Below, one piece after another: positions 45,466 to 56,693 of a stretch of 64,000 nt of DNA. The DNA comes from Pseudoalteromonas sp. T1lg75 (GTDB taxonomy: Bacteria > Pseudomonadota > Gammaproteobacteria > Enterobacterales > Alteromonadaceae), in NCBI RefSeq assembly GCF_002964705.1, contig NZ_PQCD01000003.1, positions 99,490-163,489 of the forward strand. The letters are read 5' to 3'. Position 1 is the first letter of the stretch; each line of letters begins with the position of its first letter. Both the position numbers and the translations under genes were made by a program. The notes below the pieces were generated by a model. The model worked only from the letters and a program-made list of their open reading frames with translations, had not been told where the DNA came from and did no database searches.

Positions 45466-46680
45466 ATGGCAGTGTTACTACCCAGTGGACAAATTGCGGA
45501 ACCCAGTGAAGAGGCTCGGGGCTGGGCTTTTTTCCGTTTAGCGTTTCGCCCGCTGTTTTGGCTCGCGGCACTATTCAGTGTATTGAGTATTACGGCGTGG
45601 AGTTTGAGCTTTACCGGCCATATACAATTTACTCCGTTTGGCGGCGGCTATTTTTGGCACATTCATGAAATGCTATTCGGTTTCGCCGTTGCGGTGATTG
45701 CCGGCTTTTTACTCACCGCAGTGCAAACATGGAGTGGCATTGAAAGTATTAAAGGGCGACGCTTAGGCGCCTTAGTCTTACTTTGGCTCAGCGCACGAAT
45801 ATTGCTCGCCTTTCCTGGTTTGGCTCCCGATGCTTTAATCATCACCCTCGACTTAGCTTTTTTACCGGCCACCGCTTTTTTCTTGGCGCAACCGATTATT
45901 AAAGCGCAGCTGTGGCGCAATCTATTTTTTATTCCCGTTCTGTTACTGATGGCCGTCTTAAATGCTTTGACCTACTTGGCCTTGTTTAACCTCATCAAGA
46001 CAAGTTTTGTCACCTTAAGCCATAGCATGGTTCTAGCTATTACCCTAGTCATGGTGATCATGGGTGGGCGGGTTTTCCCTATGTTCACCGCCAACGGCAC
46101 ACAGACACCGCGGGTAGCCAATATTGCTTGGCTGGATAAAGTCGCCATTATCTCGGTAATCGCATGTATTTTCTTAACCCTCATGGGGCCATCAATTCCG
46201 CCTGAAGTACAAGCCGCATTATTTATTTTTGCAGGCGTGAGTAACTTTATTCGTGCGCTGCGTTGGCGTATCTGGGTCACTTTAACAACCGCATTGGTTT
46301 GGCCATTGCATATTAGCTATTGGGCTATATGCGCAGGTTTAATCATGCTTGGCTTAGTTAAATTATCCCTGCTCACTCAACCCTCGTTGGCATACCATGC
46401 CATCACCGTTGGTGGCATTGGCTTAATGATCCTGGCAATGATCTCACGTGTGTCATTAGGCCACACTGGACGCATGATAAAGGTCGGGGCGGTAATGACA
46501 GGAGCATTTATTGCTATGTTCACCGCCCTTGGCGTACGCGTATTGGCACCGCTTTTAAGCGATCAATATCAAGTACTTATTTTGCTCTCCGCTGGCCTTT
46601 GGGGGTTTGCCTACCTGATTTATGTCATCACCTATGCGCCCGTGGTATTTAAACCTCGTATTGATGGCCGCGATGGTTAA
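45466..46680 (+). CDS. nnrS: NnrS family membrane protein
   Basis: A 404-aa protein with about 12 transmembrane segments and the NnrS pattern (FFRLAFRPLFWLAALF, WHIHEMLFGFAVAVIAGFLLTAVQTW, GGRVFPMFTANGTQ, HTGRMI). NnrS is a haem- and copper-containing protein that relieves nitrosative stress. It is co-transcribed with nsrR. Confidence 0.94.
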   Translation: MAVLLPSGQIAEPSEEARGWAFFRLAFRPLFWLAALFSVLSITAWSLSFTGHIQFTPFGGGYFWHIHEMLFGFAVAVIAGFLLTAVQTWSGIESIKGRRLGALVLLWLSARILLAFPGLAPDALIITLDLAFLPATAFFLAQPIIKAQLWRNLFFIPVLLLMAVLNALTYLALFNLIKTSFVTLSHSMVLAITLVMVIMGGRVFPMFTANGTQTPRVANIAWLDKVAIISVIACIFLTLMGPSIPPEVQAALFIFAGVSNFIRALRWRIWVTLTTALVWPLHISYWAICAGLIMLGLVKLSLLTQPSLAYHAITVGGIGLMILAMISRVSLGHTGRMIKVGAVMTGAFIAMFTALGVRVLAPLLSDQYQVLILLSAGLWGFAYLIYVITYAPVVFKPRIDGRDG

Positions 46681-46694
46681 GCATGATGCAAACA

Positions 46695-46716
46695 AGACGG
46701 CGTCAATACGCCGTCT
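46695..46716. terminator. Hairpin between nnrS and the XRE regulator
   Basis: AGACGGCGT / ACGCCGTCT with a CAAT loop, between converging genes; a T run follows 12 bp later. Confidence 0.6.
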
Positions 46717-46720
46717 CTGC

Positions 46721-47443
46721 CTAACGTTTTTTACTGCGCCCATTTAAGGCTGGCGTCACGACCAGCATCACGCCGCTGACAAACGCAAACACAGCAATAA
46801 AGGTCAGCACACCATTTATCATCCTGGGGTGCTCAATCGCGGTACTTTGGAAAAACACCCGTCTTCCACCATCAACCCGCTCTTCAAATTTTACCCCTAG
46901 CATATCAAAACTGTATCTATAGGTTTTATCGGCCCGCAGATACATTTCTTTTCGCTTTTTATCCACTTCTTCGTGGTCTTGCTCATCAGCTAACAAATGG
47001 CGCCACCTTGAAAAAACATCATCTGGCTCAGAATCTTTTATCACCCCTTGCGACTCATAAACGATTTGCCGCTCAGGGAACAGCAGGGCATTGTGGGCGC
47101 AATAGAAAAGTGCACTGCCAAACGCAATCAAGGCAATGGCCCAAATCTGCATCTGTGCCCGGCGACGCTGTAACGCACTTTGCTGTTGTTGCAGATATTG
47201 CTTGGTTTGCGTGATTTGGTTCAGCTGCCCGCGGTCTATACCCTCTCCCAACTGTTCCATAAACTGTTCGACGGTAAGATTAAACGCGCTTAATAAGCGC
47301 TCAAAGATATCGTGAGAAGGGGTCGATTTATCATTTTCAATCTTAGACAAGTAGCTTTGCTCTATGCCTACCTTGACCGCCAGCTCGGGCTGACTCAACT
47401 GATACTGCTGACGCAGATTTTTTATTGCCGTTCCTAAACTCAT
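46721..47443 (-). CDS. Membrane-anchored XRE-family regulator
   Basis: A 240-aa protein with an N-terminal Xre/Cro helix-turn-helix (about 5-63, LSQPELAVKVGIEQSYLSKIENDKSTPS), a Gln-rich coil, a transmembrane helix (about 99-119), a roughly 90-residue periplasmic segment and a second transmembrane helix (about 209-231). It resembles a one-component transmembrane regulator like ToxR or CadC but with an XRE DNA-binding domain. The ligand and targets are unknown. It converges on nnrS and is not obviously part of the NO regulon. Confidence 0.83.
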   Translation of the reverse strand: MSLGTAIKNLRQQYQLSQPELAVKVGIEQSYLSKIENDKSTPSHDIFERLLSAFNLTVEQFMEQLGEGIDRGQLNQITQTKQYLQQQQSALQRRRAQMQIWAIALIAFGSALFYCAHNALLFPERQIVYESQGVIKDSEPDDVFSRWRHLLADEQDHEEVDKKRKEMYLRADKTYRYSFDMLGVKFEERVDGGRRVFFQSTAIEHPRMINGVLTFIAVFAFVSGVMLVVTPALNGRSKKR

Positions 47444-47594
47444 TTCTGCTCTCCGTGTAGATAATCAGCCCAAGTCTTTCTAATTCCTTAAAGAATAAAA
47501 ACATGAATAGTGATGAATACTCAAGAATTTTCAAATGACTATTCACTTATCAAAGAACTAAGTGAACTTTGCGCGGCAACTTTTTAAAGCGCAC

Positions 47595-47627
47595 AAAAAA
47601 GCCCGCAATCAATGCGGGCTCTTTTTT
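47595..47627. terminator. typA terminator
   Basis: Stem AAAAGCCCGCA / TGCGGGCTcTTTT with flanking A and T runs, 22 bp after typA. Confidence 0.9.
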
Positions 47628-47648
47628 GCAACTAGCTCAAGGAGCTAA

Positions 47649-49475
47649 TTAGCTTTTCTTCGCTTCACGCGAAGCACGCTTACGCTCGTTTTCCGTTAGG
47701 AAACGCTTACGAATGCGGATGTTTTCAGGCGTTACTTCTACCAGTTCATCATCATCGATAAACTCAAGCGCTTGCTCAAGGGTCATCTTGATAGGTGGAA
47801 CTAGGGTTTGCGCTTCGTCGGTACCTGAGGCACGTACGTTGGTTAACTGCTTACCTTTAAGGGCGTTTACAGTTAGGTCGTTATCACGGCTGTGAATACC
47901 GATAACCATACCTTCGTATACTTCAACACCGTGACCGATGAATAGCTTACCACGCTCTTGTAGGTTAAATAGCGCGTTAGTTAGCGCTTTACCTTGAGCA
48001 TTAGCAATCAATACACCGTTCTTACGTTGACCGATCTTACCGCCTTTGTGAGGACCGTAGTGATCGAAGGTGTGGTACATCAAACCAGAACCCGACGTTA
48101 GCGTCATGAAGTCAGTTTGGAAACCGATTAGACCACGGCTAGGAACCATGAAGTCCATACGGATACGACCTTTGCCATCTGGAGACATGTCGGTCATTTC
48201 CGCTTTACGCAGACCAAGCTGCTCCATGATTGAACCTTGGTGTTCTTCTTCACAGTCAATGGTGACCGTTTCATACGGTTCTTCAAGTACACCGTCAACT
48301 TCACGAAGGATTACTTCAGGGCGAGATACCGCCAGCTCGTAACCTTCACGACGCATGTTTTCAATCAATACGCCTAGGTGTAGTTCACCACGACCCGATA
48401 CACGGAAGCTATCTGGGTTGTCCGTTTCTTCAACGCGTAGCGCTACGTTGTGTACTAGTTCGGCTTCTAGACGCTCTAAAATGTTACGTGACGTTACGTA
48501 TTTACCTTCTTGGCCTGCAAACGGTGAGGTGTTTACAGAGAAAGTCATGGTTACCGTTGGCTCATCTACGCTTAGCGGAGGAAGTGCTTCAACGTTATTT
48601 ACGTCACAGATAGTGTCAGAGATTTTCAGCTCGCCAAGACCGGTAATAGCGATGATGTCGCCCGCAGTGGCTTCTTGCGCTTCGTGACGATCAAGACCTA
48701 GGTAAGTCAATACCTGACCTACTTTACCGTTACGCGTTTTACCATCAGCACCAATCACAGTTACTTGTTGGTTCACCTTCACGGTACCGCGTTTGATACG
48801 ACCAACACCGATTACACCTACGTAAGAGTTGTAATCAAGCTGAGAGATCTGCATTTGCAGTGCACCTTGAGGGTCCGCATCCGGTGCTTCTACTTCATTG
48901 ATGATGGCTTCGAACATGGGTTCCATGTTGTCTGATGGCTCATCAAGATCAAGCGTCGCCCAGCCATTGATAGCCGATGCGTAGATCACTTTAAAGTCTA
49001 GCTGTTCGTCGGTCGCACCTAGGTTGTCGAATAGATCGAAAACCTGGTCCATTACCCAATCAGGACGCGCACCCGGCTTGTCGATTTTGTTGATAACAAC
49101 GATTGGCTTCAAACCCTGTGCGAACGCTTTCTGCGTTACGAAACGCGTTTGCGGCATAGGACCTTCTTGAGCATCGACAAGAAGAAGTACAGAATCAGCC
49201 ATCGATAGTACGCGCTCTACTTCACCACCGAAGTCAGCGTGTCCCGGAGTATCCACGATGTTGATATGGTAATCTTTCCAGTTGATTGCCGTGTTTTTGG
49301 CTAGGATGGTAATGCCACGCTCTTTTTCAATGTCGTTGGAGTCCATCACTCGCTCTTCGTTACCACCGCGAGTTTGCAGTGTGCCCGATTGCTCAAGCAA
49401 TTTATCAACCAGAGTCGTTTTACCATGGTCAACGTGCGCGATAATCGCAATATTTCTTAACTTTTCGATGCTCAT
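47649..49475 (-). CDS. typA: Translational GTPase TypA/BipA
   Basis: A 608-aa ribosome-associated GTPase. G1 AHVDHGKT, G3 DTPGHAD and G4 NKIDKPGA are present, followed by the EF-G-like domains and the BipA-specific C-terminal domain ([19 protein letters not shown]). It acts in ribosome assembly and stress adaptation. Codon use is more biased than in the neighbours, as expected for high expression. typA lies next to glnA, divergent, as in E. coli. Confidence 0.98.
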   Translation of the reverse strand: MSIEKLRNIAIIAHVDHGKTTLVDKLLEQSGTLQTRGGNEERVMDSNDIEKERGITILAKNTAINWKDYHINIVDTPGHADFGGEVERVLSMADSVLLLVDAQEGPMPQTRFVTQKAFAQGLKPIVVINKIDKPGARPDWVMDQVFDLFDNLGATDEQLDFKVIYASAINGWATLDLDEPSDNMEPMFEAIINEVEAPDADPQGALQMQISQLDYNSYVGVIGVGRIKRGTVKVNQQVTVIGADGKTRNGKVGQVLTYLGLDRHEAQEATAGDIIAITGLGELKISDTICDVNNVEALPPLSVDEPTVTMTFSVNTSPFAGQEGKYVTSRNILERLEAELVHNVALRVEETDNPDSFRVSGRGELHLGVLIENMRREGYELAVSRPEVILREVDGVLEEPYETVTIDCEEEHQGSIMEQLGLRKAEMTDMSPDGKGRIRMDFMVPSRGLIGFQTDFMTLTSGSGLMYHTFDHYGPHKGGKIGQRKNGVLIANAQGKALTNALFNLQERGKLFIGHGVEVYEGMVIGIHSRDNDLTVNALKGKQLTNVRASGTDEAQTLVPPIKMTLEQALEFIDDDELVEVTPENIRIRKRFLTENERKRASREAKKS

Positions 49476-49814
49476 ATATCTACTTAAGAGGCAAGCCTCA
49501 TTGTTCCTAGATGATCCACGCCCGGCAAACAGCTACCAGCGTTGGGTTTAAAAGGGCGCGTATTATCCCTTATAACGTCACTAGATGAAAGTTTATCCAA
49601 CATTATTTTTCTGTGACTGTGACCTAATTGTCACAACACGCCATTAAAGTGGATAAAAATCAACCACAGCGAAAATCTTAGCAGGTATTTTTCAGCTAAC
49701 CTATGTATCTTGAAAAGCGAAGGTGTTTAACTAACAAACAAGGGGCGACTAACACGCACGCCTCGGCCGCGCCTCGGCAGTGCAAATGTGTACGCACTAA
49801 AATAACGCAACAGC

Positions 49815-49829
49815 GCACCAAAAAGGTGC
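49815..49829. promoter_or_regulatory. NtrC enhancer site upstream of glnA
   Basis: GCACC-AAAAA-GGTGC is a perfect palindromic match to the NtrC consensus TGCACC-N5-GGTGCA core. Its centre is about 97 bp upstream of the predicted sigma-54 start, a usual enhancer distance. Confidence 0.85.
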
Positions 49830-49892
49830 AAAAAAACTAAATCCAGAAATTATATTTATAAAAAATCCTTTATAAATAGAAGGTTGAAAAGT

Positions 49893-49908
49893 TGGCACGC
49901 TTTAAGCT
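49893..49908 (+). promoter_or_regulatory. Sigma-54 promoter of glnA
   Basis: TTGGCACGCTTTAAGC has the invariant GG (49894-49895) and GC (49906-49907) separated by exactly 10 bp, with the TGGCAC -24 element intact and a weaker -12. The predicted start is about 49919, 48 bp before glnA. Confidence 0.8.
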
Positions 49909-49966
49909 TACTAGCGCACAATTGCAGTAACATGCAGCACACAAAATATTCCTAGTTGGAGGACAC

Positions 49967-51373
49967 ATGTCTCATACGGTTTTAACTTTTATTAAAGAAA
50001 ATGACGTTAAGTTCGTAGATTTACGTTTTACCGATACCAAGGGTAAAGAACAGCACGTTTCTATCCCGCATCACCAAGCAGACGAAGATTTCTTCGAAGA
50101 AGGTAAGATGTTCGATGGCTCTTCAATCGCTGGTTGGAAAGGCATTAACGAATCTGACATGGTGCTTCTACCTGACGCTGACAGCGCTAAGCTTGACCCG
50201 TTCGCAGAAGAAACCACACTTATCGTACGTTGTGACGTAGTTGAGCCTTCAACTTTACAAGGCTATGAGCGTGACCCACGTTCAGTAGCTAAGCGTGCCG
50301 AAGAGTACATGCGCTCTACCGGTATCGCTGACACTGTACTATTCGGTCCAGAGCCTGAGTTCTTCCTGTTTGACGACGTGAAGTACAAAACCGATATGTC
50401 TGGCTCTATGTACAAAATCGATGCTGAAGAAGCGTCTTGGAACTCAGATAAAGATTACGAAGGCGGTAACACGGGTCACCGTCCAGGCGTTAAAGGCGGT
50501 TACTTCCCGGTTGCACCTGTTGATTCTTCACAAGACTGGCGTAGCGCAACGTGTCTAGTTCTTGAAGAGCTAGGTCAGGTTGTTGAAGCACACCACCACG
50601 AAGTAGCAACAGCAGGTCAGAACGAGATCGCTACTCGCTTCAATACCATGGTATTGAAAGCGGACGAAATTCAGGAAATGAAGTACGTTATCCACAACAT
50701 GGCGCACCTTTACGGTAAAACGGCAACCTTCATGCCTAAGCCAATCGTAGGTGATAACGGTTCTGGTATGCACTGTCACCAATCACTAGGTAAAGATGGC
50801 AAAAACATCTTCGCTGGTGACAAGTACGGCGGTCTTTCTGAAGAAGCTCTTTACTACATCGGTGGTATCATCAAGCACGCTAAAGCGATCAACGCCTTCG
50901 CTAACGCTTCAACTAACTCATACAAGCGTCTAGTTCCAGGCTTCGAAGCGCCGGTAATGCTTGCTTACTCAGCACGTAACCGTTCTGCTTCTATCCGTAT
51001 TCCTGTGGTTCCTTCGGAAAAAGGTCGTCGTATCGAAGTGCGCTTCCCTGACCCAACGGCTAACCCATACCTAGCCTTCTCTGCAATGCTAATGGCTGGC
51101 CTTGACGGTATTAAGAACAAGATCCACCCTGGCGATGCCATGGACAAGGATCTATACGACCTACCTGCAGAAGAAGCGGCAGAAATCCCAACTGTTGCAT
51201 CTTCACTAGACGAAGCCCTTGCTTGTCTAGATGCAGACCGTGAGTTCCTAACTCAAGGTGGCGTATTCACTAATGACCTAATCGACGCTTATATCGCGCT
51301 TAAGTCACAAGAAGTTGAAAAGCTGAACATGACAACTCACCCTGTTGAGTTCGAAATGTACTACAGCGTATAA
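49967..51373 (+). CDS. glnA: Glutamine synthetase type I
   Basis: A 468-aa dodecameric enzyme (E. coli 469) assimilating ammonium. It has [12 protein letters not shown], the EPEFFLFD metal-ligand region, [10 protein letters not shown], and the adenylylation site Tyr in KDLYDLP near residue 398, which marks the GSI-beta form controlled by GlnE. The ribosome site GGAGG is strong. An NtrC site and a sigma-54 promoter lie upstream; ntrBC lies downstream after the DUF4124 gene. Confidence 0.98.
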   Translation: MSHTVLTFIKENDVKFVDLRFTDTKGKEQHVSIPHHQADEDFFEEGKMFDGSSIAGWKGINESDMVLLPDADSAKLDPFAEETTLIVRCDVVEPSTLQGYERDPRSVAKRAEEYMRSTGIADTVLFGPEPEFFLFDDVKYKTDMSGSMYKIDAEEASWNSDKDYEGGNTGHRPGVKGGYFPVAPVDSSQDWRSATCLVLEELGQVVEAHHHEVATAGQNEIATRFNTMVLKADEIQEMKYVIHNMAHLYGKTATFMPKPIVGDNGSGMHCHQSLGKDGKNIFAGDKYGGLSEEALYYIGGIIKHAKAINAFANASTNSYKRLVPGFEAPVMLAYSARNRSASIRIPVVPSEKGRRIEVRFPDPTANPYLAFSAMLMAGLDGIKNKIHPGDAMDKDLYDLPAEEAAEIPTVASSLDEALACLDADREFLTQGGVFTNDLIDAYIALKSQEVEKLNMTTHPVEFEMYYSV

Positions 51374-51412
51374 ACTAGATAATGACAATTTAGTTATATC
51401 AGGTGTGTTCTC

Positions 51413-51437
51413 AAAGCCTGCTCTGCAGGCTTTTTTT
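51413..51437 (+). terminator. glnA terminator
   Basis: Stem AAAGCCTGC / GCAGGCTTT with a TCT loop and a T7 run. It separates glnA from the DUF4124-ntrBC genes. Confidence 0.9.
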
Positions 51438-51536
51438 ATGGAAAAAATACAACCTTTGGACTAAAGTTAACACTTAGCCAATAACTTGGCTTATTTTGGT
51501 AACTATAAGAATAACAACCATAAAATAGGATTTCAC

Positions 51537-52070
51537 GTGAACACAAGGCTGTATATTTTAAGCATGGTCGTGCTGCTATCTATTCTCAGTACAGCATGGG
51601 CCGCACCGAGCAAAAGCATCTACGTTTACAAGGATGAGAACGGCGTATTGGTGTTTTCTGACACCCCGCGTAAAGGGGCGGAAAAAGTCACCCTGAACGC
51701 GCCGATCATGAACATGCCCACCATAGACACCAGTGTTCTCGACGAAACCGATGACGAACTGGAGGCGGTAAAGTTTAATATCACCATCACCTCTCCGACG
51801 CAGGAAGAAACCATCCGAGACAACACAGGTTCGGTGCATATCAGCGGGCAGGTGAAACCAAGGTTTTTACAAGGGCACAGTGTCCAGCTGTTTATGGACG
51901 GTCAAGCCTATGGCGAGCCACAAAGTTCCAGCCTTTTTGCCCTGCGTGACGTCGATCGCGGTGAGCACAGCCTGGTATTGAAGCTGCTCAATAGTGAGGG
52001 CGAGGTATTGGCCAGCTCCAAGTCCGTCACCTTCTTTATGCATCGCCGTTCGGTGATCACCGGCCCTTAA
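51537..52070 (+). CDS. DUF4124 domain-containing exported protein
   Basis: A 177-aa protein with a signal peptide (cleavage near AWA-APSK) and an N-terminal DUF4124 domain (SIYVYKDENGVLVFSDTPRKGA). A Big/Ig-like C-terminal part follows (FNITITSPTQEETIRDNTG...). I chose the GTG at 51537, preceded by AGGA; the frame runs open to 51486. DUF4124 proteins often sit between glnA and ntrB in gammaproteobacteria, but their role is unknown. Confidence 0.84.
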   Translation: MNTRLYILSMVVLLSILSTAWAAPSKSIYVYKDENGVLVFSDTPRKGAEKVTLNAPIMNMPTIDTSVLDETDDELEAVKFNITITSPTQEETIRDNTGSVHISGQVKPRFLQGHSVQLFMDGQAYGEPQSSSLFALRDVDRGEHSLVLKLLNSEGEVLASSKSVTFFMHRRSVITGP

Positions 52071-52124
52071 CCGGAGTGGCGCCAAGGAAATAGCTGCGCA
52101 CTCCTCCTTAAACCTGCTAAGATA

Positions 52125-52145
52125 GTTGCACCATGCTGGTGCAAC
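52125..52145. promoter_or_regulatory. NtrC site overlapping the ntrB leader
   Basis: Perfect 8-bp arms GTTGCACC and GGTGCAAC around a 5-bp spacer, ending 12 bp before the ntrB ATG. In E. coli NtrC represses the glnL (ntrB) promoter from such a site, so negative autoregulation is likely. Confidence 0.85.
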
Positions 52146-52157
52146 CGACTACTAAAG

Positions 52158-53210
52158 ATGAAACTTCACGGCGATTTTTTCCAACAGATGTGGGAAAACC
52201 TGCATACTGCCATATTAATTTTAGATAAAGATTTTAACCTGGTTTATGCCAACACCAGTTGCACCGAACTGCTTGGGCAGGGCCTAAAGCGCATTCAAGG
52301 CCAACCCTTCACCTCGCTTTTTAACTATCACTCGGTGGAACTTGAGCGCATCGCCAACTACACCCTCAAGCAAGGGGTGGATTGCCACCAGCACAGGGCT
52401 GACGTGGTGTTTGTCGATACCCGCCATGCCAACTTAGCGCTCAACAGTCGCAGAATTAATTACCACGGCGAAGCATTTTTACTGCTTGAAATCCGCCAAA
52501 CGGATGAAGAAATTCGCCTCGATCAGGCTTCCAACCAAATGCACCAACATCAGGCGGCCAGAACCCTGATCCGCAATTTAGCGCACGAAATTAAAAATCC
52601 CCTCGGTGGAATTCGCGGAGCGGCGCAATTATTGCAGTATGAGGTTGATCAGCAGGAGCGCGATGAGTGTGCACAGCTAATCATTCACGAAGCGGATAGA
52701 TTAAGACAATTGGTGGATAGGTTGTTGGGACCAAACCAACGCTTACAAAAGCAAGCGACCAATATCCACCAAACCCTCGAGAATGTATTAAAGCTCTGCG
52801 TGCTGGATAACAATAAAGATATTGCGCTAATTAAAGACTACGACCCGAGCATTCCGGATGTGGTGGTTGACGGCGATAAAATTCAGCAGGTCCTCCTTAA
52901 CATAGTGCGCAATGCCATGCAGGCGCTCAGTGCCGGAGGCGAAATTAAGGTATCGACCCGGGTGCGCTATCATGTGCGCCGCTACGATACGACACTCAAA
53001 AAAGCCCTGCAGATCAAAATTTGTGATAATGGCCCAGGCATAGCGCCCGAGGTAAAGGAAACCCTGTTTTATCCCATGGTCACCAATAAGGAAGGGGGCT
53101 CGGGATTGGGACTGTCGATAGCACAAACCTTGATCGATCAACATCAAGGCTTTATCGAGTGCGATAGCTGGCCGGGCCATACTGAGTTTACACTGTACTT
53201 GCCACTGTAA
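52158..53210 (+). CDS. ntrB: Nitrogen regulation sensor kinase NtrB (GlnL)
   Basis: A 350-aa soluble histidine kinase. An N-terminal PAS domain (NLHTAILILDKDFNLVYANTS) is followed by the phosphoacceptor His (H143 in NLAHEIKNPLGGIRG) and an ATPase domain (NIVRNAMQAL, DNGPGI, GGSGLGLSIAQ). With PII it phosphorylates or dephosphorylates NtrC according to nitrogen status. It lies 15 bp upstream of ntrC. Confidence 0.97.
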   Translation: MKLHGDFFQQMWENLHTAILILDKDFNLVYANTSCTELLGQGLKRIQGQPFTSLFNYHSVELERIANYTLKQGVDCHQHRADVVFVDTRHANLALNSRRINYHGEAFLLLEIRQTDEEIRLDQASNQMHQHQAARTLIRNLAHEIKNPLGGIRGAAQLLQYEVDQQERDECAQLIIHEADRLRQLVDRLLGPNQRLQKQATNIHQTLENVLKLCVLDNNKDIALIKDYDPSIPDVVVDGDKIQQVLLNIVRNAMQALSAGGEIKVSTRVRYHVRRYDTTLKKALQIKICDNGPGIAPEVKETLFYPMVTNKEGGSGLGLSIAQTLIDQHQGFIECDSWPGHTEFTLYLPL

Positions 53211-53225
53211 GCGGCTAAGAGGGCT

Positions 53226-54620
<1,395 letters not shown>

Positions 54621-54635
54621 CAGGCGTAAAAGGCT

Positions 54636-55118
54636 ATGAGACTACTGGAAAACATCGCCATGTTTAAACGCATGGAAATCATTAACAGGGTGCCCTTCTT
54701 CCGCGATTTTGAGCTGGCCGAGCGGCAAATGCTGCTGGAGTCCTTTTCGCATTGGTATATGGTACGCCAGGGGCAATATGTGTTTAAACAGCATGAGCAA
54801 CAGAACCAGTACCTCTATATCGTGCTCAGCGGTGAATTAATCGTCTTTCGCCAGCATGATAATAAAAACCTGGGTCATATTCATCCCGGCGAATTTGTGG
54901 GTGAAGGGGCCTTTATCAGCCACAGAGAGCGCAGCACCAATGCCCGCGCCAATATCGATACCGTGGTGCTGGCCATAGACCCCCAGGCGCTGATCAAGCT
55001 ACCGGTTGTGGTGCGGGAAAAGATAAAAGATCAATTGATTGTCGGCATGAGTGAGCGTATTGCCAAGCTCAGCTCCCATAATGGTGATGTTAGCGAAACG
55101 TCTGCCACGCCTGCATAA
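54636..55118 (+). CDS. Cyclic-nucleotide-binding-domain protein
   Basis: A 160-aa protein made of a single cNMP-binding (CAP_ED) fold: NRVPFFRDFELAERQML, YVFKQHEQQNQYLYIVLSGEL and HIHPGEFVGEGAFISHRERSTNARA, the last resembling the phosphate-binding cassette. It has no DNA-binding helix-turn-helix, so it is not a CRP-type regulator. It lies 15 bp after ntrC, which suggests co-transcription with ntrBC. Its end overlaps yacL by 29 bp. The ligand is unknown. Confidence 0.82.
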   Translation: MRLLENIAMFKRMEIINRVPFFRDFELAERQMLLESFSHWYMVRQGQYVFKQHEQQNQYLYIVLSGELIVFRQHDNKNLGHIHPGEFVGEGAFISHRERSTNARANIDTVVLAIDPQALIKLPVVVREKIKDQLIVGMSERIAKLSSHNGDVSETSATPA

Positions 55119-55470
55119 GGGCGAGCAGGTCTTCAATGCCACACGCGGCAACTAATTCAGACTCATCCAGCACGAGCTCATCCGCAGCATAGGCGTCAAG
55201 GTCATCCTCAACATGATGCAAACCGTGACTTTCAAAAAGCACCTCTCCGTGAGCCATCATTACCCGCATCTCTTTACCGTTGATCACCAGCTCTTGAGCG
55301 CCGTTCGCCGAACTTCGTGACGACTCCTGGTTTAGCGCCTGCTGAAAACGCTGTAACAGTTCATCATTGTCATATAACTCATCGTTGAACCAGCGCGCCA
55401 CCAAACGGTGCTCGTCACTGAGCTTCACACGCTTGCCCCAAAGGGGATCAGAATATAGCTGATATTCCAT
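55090..55470 (-). CDS. yacL: YacL family protein (UPF0231)
   Basis: A 126-aa protein matching YacL: MEYQLYSDPLWGKRVKLSDEHRLVARWFNDE at the start and acidic central and C-terminal parts. The function is unknown. It converges with the cNMP-binding protein gene and overlaps it by 29 bp. Confidence 0.88.
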   Translation of the reverse strand: MEYQLYSDPLWGKRVKLSDEHRLVARWFNDELYDNDELLQRFQQALNQESSRSSANGAQELVINGKEMRVMMAHGEVLFESHGLHHVEDDLDAYAADELVLDESELVAACGIEDLLALMQAWQTFR

Positions 55471-55752
55471 AGTATTTAGGCCCTTGCGAATAAGGCGCGC
55501 ATCATACCAACAAGCATAGCTTTAACCAATTAACTTAAATAGCTAATCATTCTAGCGGGCTAAATATCATGCTCACTGTGTTGGGATTTTTCTATGGAGA
55601 ATAACTACATAAGAAAAATTCCGCCTTGTTATCACATCATTTATCCAGCGCTATCTCCGATCATATACTTAACTATTGCCCAGGGAATTAGTTGTCCGGT
55701 CTACTCCCTGAGCATGTTAAAATCTCTTCATGTACCGCTAGTTACTATCACC

Positions 55753-56661
55753 ATGCTCGATACCTTTGCCATTATTTTTCCACTGATTTTTATCGCCGGA
55801 GTCGGCTTTACCTGTGCCAAACTGCGCTTTCTTAACGGCGAGCAACTCTCCGGTATCAGCCGCTTTATCTTTTACATCAGTATTCCGGTGTTTTTATTTA
55901 TCAATATGGCGCAGGCACAGCTAAGCAGTGTGCTTAGCCTGGAGCTGATGCTGAGCTTTTATATTCCGGTTGTACTGATCTTCACCCTGATGCTGATTCT
56001 TTATAAGTCCTACTGCGGAGACTGGGCACAGGGAGCGGTGCTGGCACTGGGGGCCAGCTATTCCAACACAGTTTTAATCGGTCTTCCCATTGCGATTCAG
56101 GCACTGGGCAAGGACATTGCCGCCACCGTGTTTGTGCTTATAACCTTTCACAGCGCCCTGCTATTTTTACTGACCTATGCTTTTTCCGGGCGCTCGCAAC
56201 GAGTAAGCTGGCTGACCACGGTGCGCCAGCTGGTGTTTAATCCGGTGATCATGGCCATTAGCTTGGGGCTGCTATTCAACCTAAGCGGTCTGGCCTTACC
56301 CAAACCCTTGGAAAGCGGCCTGGCGCTGTTAGCAGAGCCCGCCATTGCCGGAGCCCTGTTTGTATTGGGCGCCAACTTACATCATTACCAAATTCGTCCC
56401 GGGCTACACTTGGCCCTGATGCTCTCTGTGAGCAAGTTGTTGCTCTTACCCGCCTTGGTGTGGCTGCTCGCCAGCCAAATTTTTACTTTGCCACAGCCAC
56501 AAGTCTTGCTCGTGGTTTTGCTGAGTGCCTCGCCTTTGGGTGTAAACGCCTACTTGGTGGCGAAACAACTTGATACCCGCAGCGAGGTGCTGGCGAGTAC
56601 TGTGGTATTGAGCACCCTGCTAAGCATCATCAGCTTTTTCTTCTGGCTGACCTTGGTATAA
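55753..56661 (+). CDS. AEC family transporter (auxin efflux carrier-like)
   Basis: An inner-membrane transporter with about 10 transmembrane segments and the AEC/malonate-carrier pattern (IFPLIFIAGVGFTCAKLRFLN, LGASYSNTVLIGLPIAIQALG). Substrates in the family are organic acids or amino-acid-like anions; none can be chosen here. The frame is open from 55594, but the family-like N-terminus begins at the ATG at 55753; an ATG at 55714 is an alternative. No strong ribosome site is visible at either. Confidence 0.83.
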   Translation: MLDTFAIIFPLIFIAGVGFTCAKLRFLNGEQLSGISRFIFYISIPVFLFINMAQAQLSSVLSLELMLSFYIPVVLIFTLMLILYKSYCGDWAQGAVLALGASYSNTVLIGLPIAIQALGKDIAATVFVLITFHSALLFLLTYAFSGRSQRVSWLTTVRQLVFNPVIMAISLGLLFNLSGLALPKPLESGLALLAEPAIAGALFVLGANLHHYQIRPGLHLALMLSVSKLLLLPALVWLLASQIFTLPQPQVLLVVLLSASPLGVNAYLVAKQLDTRSEVLASTVVLSTLLSIISFFFWLTLV

Positions 56662-56690
56662 AAAAGCGTGCTCTAGGCACGCTTTTTTCC
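56661..56690. terminator. Bidirectional terminator, AEC transporter / small membrane protein
   Basis: Stem AAAAAGCGTGC / GCACGCTTTTT with a 5-base loop and flanking A and T runs. Confidence 0.9.
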
Positions 56691-56693
56691 GAT

